DNA from: an uncultured Methylococcaceae bacterium
GTDB lineage: Bacteria > Pseudomonadota > Gammaproteobacteria > Methylococcales > Methylomonadaceae
Length of the DNA: 7,141 nt
Direction: 5' to 3'
Assembly (NCBI GenBank): GCA_903903365.1
Contig: CAIUYS010000082.1
Location: 1 to 7,141 of the forward strand
Shown here: positions 1 through 5,791 of the stretch, one piece after another
Layout of the letters: each line of letters starts with the position of its first letter
Position numbering within the stretch: position 1 is the stretch's first letter
Made by a program: the position numbers and the translations under genes
The notes under the pieces: model-generated
What the model was told of the DNA's origin: nothing
What the model saw: only the letters and a program-made list of their open reading frames with translations
Databases searched by the model: none

Positions 1-630
1 ATGTTACGCGGCATTGCCGAAGAAGTCGTCGGTCATACCGTGGTCACTTATCAGGGCGAGCAATACGATTTTGGCAAACCGTTTGACCGAATGACAGTGG
101 TTGAGTCAATCCTGCATTTCAACCCAAATCTTACTTTCAGTGACCTTGAAACCCGCGAAGCCGCTGTTAAAGTCGCTGAAAACCTGCATATTCCTGTTAA
201 GGAAGGTTACGGTTTAGGTAAAGTACAAATTGAGATTTTTGAGAAAACGGTAGAAAGTCGCTTGATGAATCCTACCTTTATTACCGCTTATCCGGTTGAA
301 GTATCACCACTGGCACGACGTAATGACGACAACCCGCATGTGACCGATCGTTTTGAGTTTTTTGTTGGCGGTCGGGAAATTGCCAACGGCTTTACCGAGC
401 TGAATGATGCCGAAGACCAAGCTGCACGTTTTCAAAAACAAGTGGAAGAAAAAGAAGCCGGCGATGATGAGGCCATGCACTTTGACGCGGATTATATTGT
501 CGCTTTGGAACACGGTATGCCACCCACAGCTGGCGAAGGCATAGGTATTGACCGCTTGGTGATGTTGTTTACCGATGCACCGTCAATTCGTGATGTATTG
601 CTGTTCCCGCACATGCGACCTAAAGGCTAA
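1..630 (+). CDS. lysS: Lysyl-tRNA synthetase, C-terminal part (5' truncated by window edge)
   Basis: Class II lysyl-tRNA synthetase, which attaches lysine to tRNA-Lys in the cytoplasm using ATP. The visible 209 residues match roughly the last 40% of a protein that is about 500 residues long in E. coli. The N-terminal OB-fold anticodon-binding domain and motifs 1 and 2 lie before the window. Seen here are the LysS signature YPVEVSPLARRN (residues 98-109 of the fragment), the block RFEFFVGGREIANGF (117-131) followed by ELNDAEDQ, and class II motif 3, GIGIDRLVMLF (180-190), whose Arg185 is the ATP-contacting arginine. The C-terminus, LLFPHMRPKG, is typical and the TAA stop is at 628-630. The ATG at position 1 is almost certainly an internal methionine. 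Identification is certain; only the 5' end is missing. Confidence 0.97.
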   Translation: MLRGIAEEVVGHTVVTYQGEQYDFGKPFDRMTVVESILHFNPNLTFSDLETREAAVKVAENLHIPVKEGYGLGKVQIEIFEKTVESRLMNPTFITAYPVEVSPLARRNDDNPHVTDRFEFFVGGREIANGFTELNDAEDQAARFQKQVEEKEAGDDEAMHFDADYIVALEHGMPPTAGEGIGIDRLVMLFTDAPSIRDVLLFPHMRPKG

Positions 631-647
631 CAATTTCATATTAAAGC

Positions 648-721
648 AGGATGGGTAGAGGCGATAGCCGAAACCCATCGAAATCAACTGCTGATGGGTT
701 TCGCGTTGCTCTACCCATCCT
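648..721. repeat. Pair of inverted REP-like palindromic units (BIME-like), likely 3' end structure of lysS
   Basis: Two head-to-head copies of a unit of about 32 bp. The outer arms are a perfect 13-bp match: AGGATGGGTAGAG at 648-660 pairs with CTCTACCCATCCT at 709-721. The inner arms also match: CGAAACCCATC at 669-679 pairs with GATGGGTTTCG at 693-703. Each unit can also fold alone through GATGGGT/ACCCATC. The layout matches REP/BIME elements, which in other bacteria are spread by RAYT (REP-associated) transposases encoded elsewhere. It lies between the converging lysS and gloB genes, where such a structure could end or protect both transcripts. A short T run (CTTTTTG, 729-735) follows 7 bp after the + strand arm. 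The repeat structure is directly seen; the REP label and terminator role are inferred. Confidence 0.75.
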
Positions 722-786
722 TGCTGGCCTTTTTGAGTCTGGTGGTTATTCACTATACAATGGAATCCAATTGTAAGTATTCAAGC

Positions 787-803
787 CCTCTTTTTCAAAG
801 AGG
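787..803 (-). terminator. Small perfect hairpin just after gloB, possible weak terminator
   Basis: A perfect 7-bp stem with a 3-nt loop (on the + strand CCTCTTT, TTC, AAAGAGG) starts 13 bp past the gloB stop codon. No clear U tract follows on the gloB strand: the next bases read GCTTGAATACTT. It is therefore a poor match to a canonical Rho-independent terminator and may instead act as a 3' stability hairpin. The stem is seen; the terminator function is a guess based on position. Confidence 0.35.
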
Positions 804-815
804 AGGACTGAGTCA

Positions 816-1580
816 TCAAAACGAATCTTTACGTTTTCGAAGCTCTGTAAAAACCGACACTGGTGATTGATTCTCCAGTCCCAGTTTTTTTTGTAGACTG
901 CGACTGTCTTCCCTAAAAAATGGATTGGTTGCCCTTTCCTCGCCGATAGTCGAAGGCACCGTAGATTTATTGTTCAACCTCAATTGCGCCACGTCGATCA
1001 TTCTTTGCTGCAACTGAAAATTATCCGGTTCAACGCTTAACGCAAATTTACCATTCGCTTGGGTATATTCATGCGTGCAATAAATTTGGGTTGAGGGTGG
1101 CAAGGCTTTCAGCTTTTGCAATGATGTCCACATTTGTTCTGCCGTTCCCTCAAACAACCTGCCGCAACCCATCACAAACAACGTATCGCCGCAAAACAGC
1201 TCTTGATTTTTGGCAAAGTAATAAACAACATGCCCACTGGTATGACCTGGCGTTTCAATTACCCTGGCCTGATGCTGTCCCAGTGAGATAATATCACCGT
1301 CAACAACACAGCTATCAATACCGGGAATTCGCGCCCAATCGGCTTGTGCTGCAATAATTTGGCAACCGGTTTTTTGCTTTAATTCCAGATTACCGCCCAC
1401 ATGATCCCAATGATGATGGGTATTTAGGATGTAAGTCAATTGCCAGTCTTTTGCTTCCATCACATCCAAAACCGGTTGTGCAAGGGCAGGATCAACCACG
1501 GCAGTTTCTCCCGATACTGAATCGTGAAGGACGTAGATATAATTATCGGTTAAAACGGGAATTTGTATAATAGTCAGCAT
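816..1580 (-). CDS. gloB: Hydroxyacylglutathione hydrolase (glyoxalase II)
   Basis: Cytosolic metallo-beta-lactamase-fold hydrolase that splits S-D-lactoylglutathione into D-lactate and glutathione, the second step of methylglyoxal detoxification. At 254 residues it has the usual family length. The binuclear metal site is complete: THHHWDH (54-60, ligands His55, His57, Asp59, His60), PGHTSGH (His113), GDT (bridging Asp132) and CTHEY (His170). GCGRLFEGTAEQM (138-150) is the glyoxalase II signature. The C-terminal helical domain ends LRKRKDSF, with the Arg248 and Lys251 pattern that binds the glutathione moiety in homologues. The start ATG at 1580 has TTGGAG about 6 nt upstream, and the opening MLTIIQIPVLTDNYIY is typical. 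The TAA of a small upstream frame directly touches this ATG, which suggests translational coupling. oadB lies farther upstream on the same strand, separated by 424 bp containing repeats. Confidence 0.97.
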   Translation of the reverse strand: MLTIIQIPVLTDNYIYVLHDSVSGETAVVDPALAQPVLDVMEAKDWQLTYILNTHHHWDHVGGNLELKQKTGCQIIAAQADWARIPGIDSCVVDGDIISLGQHQARVIETPGHTSGHVVYYFAKNQELFCGDTLFVMGCGRLFEGTAEQMWTSLQKLKALPPSTQIYCTHEYTQANGKFALSVEPDNFQLQQRMIDVAQLRLNNKSTVPSTIGEERATNPFFREDSRSLQKKLGLENQSPVSVFTELRKRKDSF

Positions 1581-1729
1581 TTATGGCTCCAACGAAGACC
1601 TGACGGTGGCTTCAAATTCGTCACAGAGCTTTTCAACCAAGTCTTCCGTTTCTTTAAAGAAATATCACCGACCGCCTTTCGATTAAACGCTTTGTAGCGG
1701 CGATATAATTTTGCAAAATCCGCATACAT
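1581..1729 (-). pseudogene. Small ORF (about 49 aa) split by a -1 frame change; pseudogene or frameshift-decoded peptide
   Basis: No family recognised. On the - strand an ATG at 1729 follows a strong AGGAGG (1732-1737), though only 2 nt separate them. It opens a frame beginning MYADFAKLYRRYKAFN. That frame, read straight on, becomes basic and unlikely after codon 26. Moving to the -1 frame at TTTAAAG (1652-1658) gives a plausible acidic helical tail, ETEDLVEKLCDEFEATV, ending SSLEP with TAA at 1581-1583, exactly against the gloB ATG. The joined product would be 49 residues: a basic N-terminal half and an acidic amphipathic C-terminal half, with no membrane segment. Loss of one G (AAGGAA to AAGAA) would explain the break as a simple mutation or sequencing error. 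TTTAAAG is also a valid X XXY YYZ slippery heptamer in the right phase. A second ATG at 1725, with better SD spacing, opens a 23-codon frame stopping at CTTTAA on the same spot. Confidence 0.4.
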
Positions 1730-1731
1730 TT

Positions 1732-1737
1732 CCTCCT
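1732..1737 (-). promoter_or_regulatory. Strong Shine-Dalgarno AGGAGG before the small split ORF
   Basis: A perfect AGGAGG on the - strand lies 2 nt before the ATG at 1729 and 6 nt before the alternative ATG at 1725. It is the best ribosome-binding sequence I noticed in the window and is the main reason to think something short is, or was, translated upstream of gloB. Spacing favours the 1725 start, while codon quality favours the 1729 start. Confidence 0.5.
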
Positions 1738-1746
1738 CGTAAGAAA

Positions 1747-1891
1747 GTGGGCATGCGTCGCTTTGCCTACCCTACATCCTAAAACGTAGCTATCTTTAAA
1801 AGTGTTGTCTATGCCGACGTTCAATTCTCTCAGATCTGTAGGATGGGCAAAGCTTGCCTTAAGCGAAAACGAAAGGCTTGCGTGCCCCTCA
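1747..1891. repeat. Second inverted pair of REP-like units (GTAGGRTGGGCAAAG subfamily)
   Basis: Two units face each other. The left unit (1747-1775) reads, on the - strand, GTAGGGTAGGCAAAGCG and then GCATGCCCAC. The right unit (1838 to about 1891) reads, on the + strand, GTAGGATGGGCAAAGC and ends GCGTGCCCCTCATG. Each unit can fold through GGGCA/TGCCC-type arms; the right one is longer, with an insert around 1856-1875. The core resembles the units at 648-721 but has C where those have T, with a matching change on the other arm. About 60 bp of unrelated sequence separates the two units. This fits the REP/BIME style; the label is inferred from the structure. Confidence 0.6.
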
Positions 1892-2004
1892 TGTTGCTGG
1901 TCGTCATCTGTTTGATTGATTTCCATCGCCAGTCATAAACGCAGGCTCTATCCGTCAGATCCGTGTTATCTGTGTGCTATTTTTTAACAGTCGAGAAATT
2001 TCCG
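1892..2004. other. Rest of the gap between the gloB upstream region and oadB; short degenerate tandem repeat, no gene
   Basis: This is the non-coding remainder of the 424-bp stretch between gloB and oadB. At about 1949-1976 three loosely similar 9-10 bp steps follow one another: TATCCGTCAG, ATCCGTGTT and ATCTGTGTG. CAGAT/ATCTG can pair across them, and a T6 run at 1980-1985 follows on the + strand. No gene on the + strand would need a terminator here. On the oadB strand no hairpin followed by a U tract is evident, so where the oad transcript ends is unclear. No open frame with a ribosome-binding site was found in this part. Confidence 0.4.
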
Positions 2005-3132
2005 CTATTTTACCAAACTCAGCAAAACTCCGGCCGCTACCGCCGAACCAATAACACCGGCTACATTAGGACCCATGGCGTGCATCAACAAGAAGTTGTG
2101 GGGGTTGCTTTCCAAGCCTATCTTGTTGGCAACCCTTGCGGCCATTGGCACGGCCGACACACCGGCTGCACCAATCAATGGATTAATGGGCGTGTCACTG
2201 AATTTATTCATGATTTTTGCCATAATAACACCCGAAGCCGTGCCAATAGCAAAAGCGACGGCACCCAGTGCCAAAATACCCAGTGTTTGTAGCTGTAAAA
2301 AAGCATCAGCGCTTAACTTTGATCCGACTGCCAAACCTAAAAATATGGTGACAATATTAATAAGTTCGTTTTGTGCGGTTTGACTCAAGCGATCCACAAC
2401 ACCGGAAGCGTTCATTAAATTACCCAGCGCAAACATACCGATCAAAGGTGTCGCAGAAGGCAATAACAAAATAGAGAGAATCAGCAACATCAACGGAAAT
2501 ACGATTTTTTCCGTTTTGCTGACGGCACGCATTTGCTTCATTTCAATTTTGCGTTCATCTTCTGTGGTTAAGGCTCGCATGATGGGCGGCTGAATTAAAG
2601 GCACCAGCGCCATGTAGGAATAAGCGGCTACCGCAATGGCACCCAATAAATCAGGTGCCAGTTTTGAGGCCACATAAATAGCGGTAGGACCATCGGCGCC
2701 GCCAATAATACCAATCGCAGCGGCATCTCTTAAGCTGAATTCCAAACCGGGGACTGCGTTAAGCGCCAACGCACCCAACAATGAAGCAAAAATACCAAAT
2801 TGTGCCGCCGCTCCCAATAACAACGTTTTAGGGTTTGCCAGCATGGGGCCAAAATCGGTCATTGCCCCGACACCCATAAAAATGAGTAACGGGAATATTC
2901 CGGCTTTAATACCAAAATAAAGGTAAGATAAAAGTCCGCCTTCTTCAGCAATGCCGGCAACCGGAATATTACTGAGAATGGCACCGAAGCCTATCGGCAA
3001 TAACAGTAAGGGTTCGAAGCCCTTTTTAATCGCAAGAAACAGTAACAAAAAGCCAACCAGCATCATAAAAGCCTGACCGCCAGTAAAATTGTATATCCCG
3101 GTACTGTGCCAGAGTGATTGCAGATTTTCCAT
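2005..3132 (-). CDS. oadB: Oxaloacetate decarboxylase, beta subunit (Na+-pumping membrane subunit)
   Basis: Integral inner-membrane subunit that decarboxylates the carboxybiotin made by OadA and couples this to Na+ export. The 375 residues are strongly hydrophobic with several membrane segments (for example about 20-35, 76-92, 160-182, 208-232, 258-272, 282-305 and 355-372). GGADGPTAIYV (144-154) contains Asp147, matching the essential Asp203 of Klebsiella OadB. With the same offset of 56, Tyr173 matches Tyr229, Asn317 matches Asn373, Gly321 matches Gly377, Ser326 matches Ser382 and Arg333 matches Arg389. All known Na+/H+ pathway residues are therefore kept. The N-terminus is shorter than in Klebsiella (433 aa) but usual for GcdB/MmdB-type proteins. 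The start lies 26 bp after the oadA stop, preceded only by a weak AAGAGA, so translation may depend on coupling. By family alone it could serve a glutaconyl- or methylmalonyl-CoA decarboxylase; the adjacent oadA makes oxaloacetate the likely substrate. Confidence 0.95.
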   Translation of the reverse strand: MENLQSLWHSTGIYNFTGGQAFMMLVGFLLLFLAIKKGFEPLLLLPIGFGAILSNIPVAGIAEEGGLLSYLYFGIKAGIFPLLIFMGVGAMTDFGPMLANPKTLLLGAAAQFGIFASLLGALALNAVPGLEFSLRDAAAIGIIGGADGPTAIYVASKLAPDLLGAIAVAAYSYMALVPLIQPPIMRALTTEDERKIEMKQMRAVSKTEKIVFPLMLLILSILLLPSATPLIGMFALGNLMNASGVVDRLSQTAQNELINIVTIFLGLAVGSKLSADAFLQLQTLGILALGAVAFAIGTASGVIMAKIMNKFSDTPINPLIGAAGVSAVPMAARVANKIGLESNPHNFLLMHAMGPNVAGVIGSAVAAGVLLSLVK

Positions 3133-3158
3133 AGAATGTCTCTTGTTAGTGTGCTTTG

Positions 3159-4940
3159 TTACAAAGAAATCAAGGCATTACCGCCGGCAACTGCACCGCC
3201 TTCCTTGATATGAACCGCACTAACGGTGCCGGCAAATTTAGACCGAACCTCGGTTTCCATTTTCATCGCTTCCATAATAACGACAACCTCGCCTTCTGCA
3301 ACCAAACTGCCCACCTCCACCAAGATTTTCAGTATATTACCCGCCATTGGCGCATAAACTACGGCACCCGTGGCTTCAGGTGCGGCAAGACTTTTATCGA
3401 CTGCCGGCTGAATAGTGAGTGGCGCACCCACCGGCCCTACGGTCACGTTAAAATTTCTGCCATCCACATTGACGGTATAAGTCTCGGGGACGTTATCAAC
3501 AGCCGCTGCTTTAGGCGCATTGGCTGCTGCAAAGGCCAAGGCATCGGGCGCTGCTTCAAATGCCGAAGGATTGCCACGGTTAGCCAGAAACTTCCAGCCG
3601 ACTTGAGCAAACATACCATTAATCAAGGCATCTTCTTCGATGTTTTTAGCGAGTTTCACGCCCTCAACTTTCGCTTTTTCTATGACTTCAGCGATCAACT
3701 TGTCCATTTCCGGCTCGATTAAATCAGCCGGACGACAAGTAATCGGTTGCGCACCGTTTAGCACTCTGTCTTGCAATTGTTTATTTACCGGCGCAGGCGT
3801 TGCACCGTATTCACCTTTTAATACGCCCGCCGTTTCTTTGGTAATGGTTTTATAACGCTCACCATTCATCACATTCATCACCGCTTGGGTGCCCACAATT
3901 TGTGATGTGGGCGTCACCAGCGGAATAAATCCCAAGTCTTCGCGCACTCTTGGTATTTCGTGCATCACCTCATCAAACTTGTCAGAGGCACCCTGCTCTT
4001 TCAGTTGGCTTTCCATGTTGGTCAACATGCCGCCAGGCACTTGTGATATCAAAATGCGTCCATCGACGCCTTTAAGACTGCCCTCATATTGGGCATATTT
4101 TTTGCGGATTCCCCTAAAGTAATGCGCGATTTCTTCCAGCTTGACCAAATCCAGTCCGGTAGCTCGCTCAGTTCCTTCAAGGCTGGCAACAATTGTTTCT
4201 GTCGCGCTATGTCCGTAAGTCATACTCATTGATGAAATGGCGGTATCCACATTATCGACACCGGCTTCGGCGGCTTTAATCAGTGTACCGACACTTAAAC
4301 CCGTCGTTGCATGGCAATGCAAATGCACGGGAATTTTGGTGCTTTTTTTCAAGCGACTGATTAACTCAAAGGCCTCGTAAGGCTTAAGCAATCCGGCCAT
4401 ATCTTTAATACAGATGGAATGTGCGCCCATATCTTCAATCTGTTTGCCCAGATTAACCCACGAATCCAGCGTATGCACCGGACTGGTGGTATAAGAAATA
4501 GTCCCTTGGGCATGTGCGTCAGTAGCGAGTACTGCTTTTACCGCATGCTCAATATTACGCATGTCATTCATGGCATCAAAGATACGGAAAACATCAATGC
4601 CATTGATGGCACAGCGCTCAACAAACTTGTCAACCACGTCATCGGCATAATGACGATAGCCTAAAATATTTTGCCCTCTCAGGAGCATTTGCTGTTGTGT
4701 TTTAGGCATTGCCGCTTTCAGTAAGCGCAATCTTTCCCAAGGATCTTCACCCAGATAACGGATACACGCATCAAAAGTAGCACCACCCCATGATTCGATT
4801 GACCAGTAACCGATATCATCGAGTTTTGCACAAATCGGCAGCATATCTTCTATGCGTAATCGAGTGGCTAAGATTGATTGATGCGCATCACGCAAGACAA
4901 CTTCAGTGATAGCTAGGGGCTTTTTTTTATCTTTGGCCAT
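3159..4940 (-). CDS. oadA: Oxaloacetate decarboxylase, alpha subunit (biotin carboxyltransferase)
   Basis: Cytoplasmic subunit that transfers the carboxyl group from oxaloacetate to its own biotin, releasing pyruvate, and hands carboxybiotin to OadB. It has 593 residues, full length for the family. Residues about 9-275 form the HMGL-like TIM barrel: RDAHQS (17-22, metal ligand Asp18), IKDMAGLL (178-185, Lys179, carbamylated in homologues) and VHLHCHAT (metal-site His208 and His210). Residues about 290-460 are the PYC_OADA carboxyltransferase domain (QVPGGMLTNM, 300-309). An Ala/Pro-rich linker (about 463-485) leads to the biotinyl domain (about 524-593) with EAMKME at 557-562; Lys560 carries biotin. 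ATG at 4940 is preceded by CGGAG (4951-4955) at a rather long 10-nt spacing. It lies between oadG and oadB on one transcript. A pyruvate carboxylase B subunit is the main alternative by sequence; the flanking beta and gamma genes argue for oxaloacetate decarboxylase. Confidence 0.96.
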   Translation of the reverse strand: MAKDKKKPLAITEVVLRDAHQSILATRLRIEDMLPICAKLDDIGYWSIESWGGATFDACIRYLGEDPWERLRLLKAAMPKTQQQMLLRGQNILGYRHYADDVVDKFVERCAINGIDVFRIFDAMNDMRNIEHAVKAVLATDAHAQGTISYTTSPVHTLDSWVNLGKQIEDMGAHSICIKDMAGLLKPYEAFELISRLKKSTKIPVHLHCHATTGLSVGTLIKAAEAGVDNVDTAISSMSMTYGHSATETIVASLEGTERATGLDLVKLEEIAHYFRGIRKKYAQYEGSLKGVDGRILISQVPGGMLTNMESQLKEQGASDKFDEVMHEIPRVREDLGFIPLVTPTSQIVGTQAVMNVMNGERYKTITKETAGVLKGEYGATPAPVNKQLQDRVLNGAQPITCRPADLIEPEMDKLIAEVIEKAKVEGVKLAKNIEEDALINGMFAQVGWKFLANRGNPSAFEAAPDALAFAAANAPKAAAVDNVPETYTVNVDGRNFNVTVGPVGAPLTIQPAVDKSLAAPEATGAVVYAPMAGNILKILVEVGSLVAEGEVVVIMEAMKMETEVRSKFAGTVSAVHIKEGGAVAGGNALISL

Positions 4941-4981
4941 TCTTAATTTTCTCCGGGAACCTTTACAGGATTTTAATCACT

Positions 4982-4994
4982 GACCTTTTAGGTC
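4982..4994. other. Short perfect hairpin between oadG and oadA
   Basis: GACCT, TTT, AGGTC forms a 5-bp stem with a 3-nt loop in the 126-bp oadG-oadA spacer, about 40 bp before the oadA ATG. There is no following T tract on the operon strand, so it is not a terminator. It may mark an mRNA processing or stability site that sets subunit ratios; that role is a guess. Confidence 0.25.
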
Positions 4995-5066
4995 GATTGA
5001 ATGCAATAAATATAAAACCATTTACATGTTAAACGGCACACACAACTAACCAACACTTCTTAAACT

Positions 5067-5300
5067 TTATTTATGCTTACTTCGATACTGATGCACCGCT
5101 GCCGTAATCGCAGCAATAACGCTTTTATCAATACCACTGGATACCGTTGTAGTTGCCCCCATAAGAGGTGCGTCCGGAAAAAACCGCTGCACCAATGAAG
5201 ACATGATATTGATCGCAACCACCAACATGGTCAAAAACAAAAACACAATGCTCATTCCGGCAAACATCAATTCAACGCCACTACTCATCATTTCTGTCAT
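5067..5300 (-). CDS. oadG: Oxaloacetate decarboxylase, gamma subunit
   Basis: Small membrane subunit that holds the alpha and beta subunits together and is reported to bind Zn2+ in homologues. Its 77 residues are near the usual length of about 80. One membrane helix spans about residues 10-32 (ELMFAGMSIVFLFLTMLVV). A soluble tail follows, with the family-typical end DKSVIAAITAAVHQYRSKHK (58-77), which contacts OadA. Another ATG at codon 4 or 5 is possible, but AAGG lies about 9 nt before the first ATG, so that start is preferred. It is the first gene of the oadG-oadA-oadB operon, the order usual in enterobacteria and vibrios. The small gene has low sequence information by itself; the call rests on length, topology, tail and position. 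Confidence 0.9.
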   Translation of the reverse strand: MTEMMSSGVELMFAGMSIVFLFLTMLVVAINIMSSLVQRFFPDAPLMGATTTVSSGIDKSVIAAITAAVHQYRSKHK

Positions 5301-5744
5301 ATTGCAAAACCTTATGTTGAAACGCTTGAATCTATTGAAAATACTGAATCCTTAAGTACATTATCCATAAAACCACGCTGCTAAACAAACTAAAGATAAC
5401 CAAGCTGACATCCAGGAATCAAACTACCTGATTGGCACAGGCTATTTGTTGGTTACAAAGCGTAAAAATGGCCACTACGACTATTTTTATAACACAGTTA
5501 TGGATAAAAAAACCAGTACATTGGCACTATTCATCATAGAAAAGCGCCTAATACTTTTATTTTTGGATGCTTAATGGCTATTGATCAAAGCACTTTCAGG
5601 TTAAACATAACTATTAACCCGATAGAGTTGTGCTTCGGAACGGTTAATCAGAGGAGTGAACTGCGGAGAAACGAGGATCTTTTGTTACAGCGTTTAATAC
5701 CATAGCGGCATTACCCGAACGGACTTCAACCATTAATGATGACG
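5301..5744. other. AT-rich intergenic region between oadG and the tpx terminator; no convincing gene
   Basis: A 444-bp stretch with stops in all frames at short intervals. It holds the candidate oad promoter at 5360-5388. It also holds a 10-bp inverted repeat (TTATCCATAA at 5361-5370 and TTATGGATAA at 5498-5507), each copy followed within 4 bp by ACCA, and three GGTTAA words (5599-5604, inverted at 5614-5619, and 5642-5647). The first two GGTTAA words can pair as a 6-bp stem. The only frame worth naming is a 24-codon ATG frame at 5500-5574 on the + strand, without a ribosome-binding site. The region probably serves as upstream control sequence of the oad operon; a small RNA cannot be excluded. 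Confidence 0.5.
5360..5388 (-). promoter_or_regulatory. Candidate sigma-70 promoter of the oadGAB operon
   Basis: On the - strand a -35 like TTGTTT (5383-5388) and a -10 GATAAT (5360-5365, 5 of 6 to consensus) are separated by exactly 17 bp. A transcript would start near 5353, giving a leader of about 50 nt before oadG. The -10 overlaps a TTATCCATAA whose reverse complement recurs at 5498-5507. The -35 is weak, which would fit a regulated promoter. Found by eye only. Confidence 0.4.
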
Positions 5745-5784
5745 AAAAACCACACCTACCCACACGCTTATCGTGCGGGTAGGT
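5745..5784 (-). terminator. Rho-independent terminator of tpx
   Basis: On the - strand, 8 bp after the tpx TGA, a 12-bp stem (CCTACCCGCACG with CGTGTGGGTAGG, one G-U pair, extended by an A-U pair) closes a 5-nt loop. Eight bases past the GG of the arm begins TTTTT (5745-5749). GC-rich stem, short loop and T tract make this the clearest terminator in the window. It separates tpx from the oad operon. Confidence 0.8.
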
Positions 5785-5791
5785 ACGAAAA

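Noticed and set aside
1..3. ATG at the first base as the true start of lysS
   Set aside because: The protein begins in the middle of the catalytic domain; the anticodon-binding domain and motifs 1 and 2 are absent, so this is an internal Met.
1654..1926. 90-codon - strand frame between gloB and oadB
   Set aside because: It runs straight through both REP-like units and has no proper ribosome-binding site; its tail is the alternative frame discussed for the small split ORF.
1658..1985. Remnant of an insertion sequence carrying the slippery site
   Set aside because: Although many IS elements use -1 frameshifting, there is no transposase motif, no terminal inverted repeats around the ORF and no target duplication.
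1963..2292. 109-codon + strand frame running over the end of oadB
   Set aside because: Shadow of oadB with low-complexity His/Gln/Thr content and no recognisable motif.
3156..3722. 188-codon + strand frame opposite oadA
   Set aside because: It is antisense to a certain gene, rich in Cys, His and Arg as expected for a shadow frame, and has no ribosome-binding site or known family.
5432..5536. Two TTGGCAC words (5432-5438 and 5521-5527) suggesting sigma-54 promoters
   Set aside because: Neither has the GC of the -12 element at the right distance, and they point to the + strand where no gene follows.
5500..5574. 24-residue + strand ORF with a hydrophobic C-terminal half
   Set aside because: No Shine-Dalgarno upstream and no supporting context; expected by chance in AT-rich DNA.
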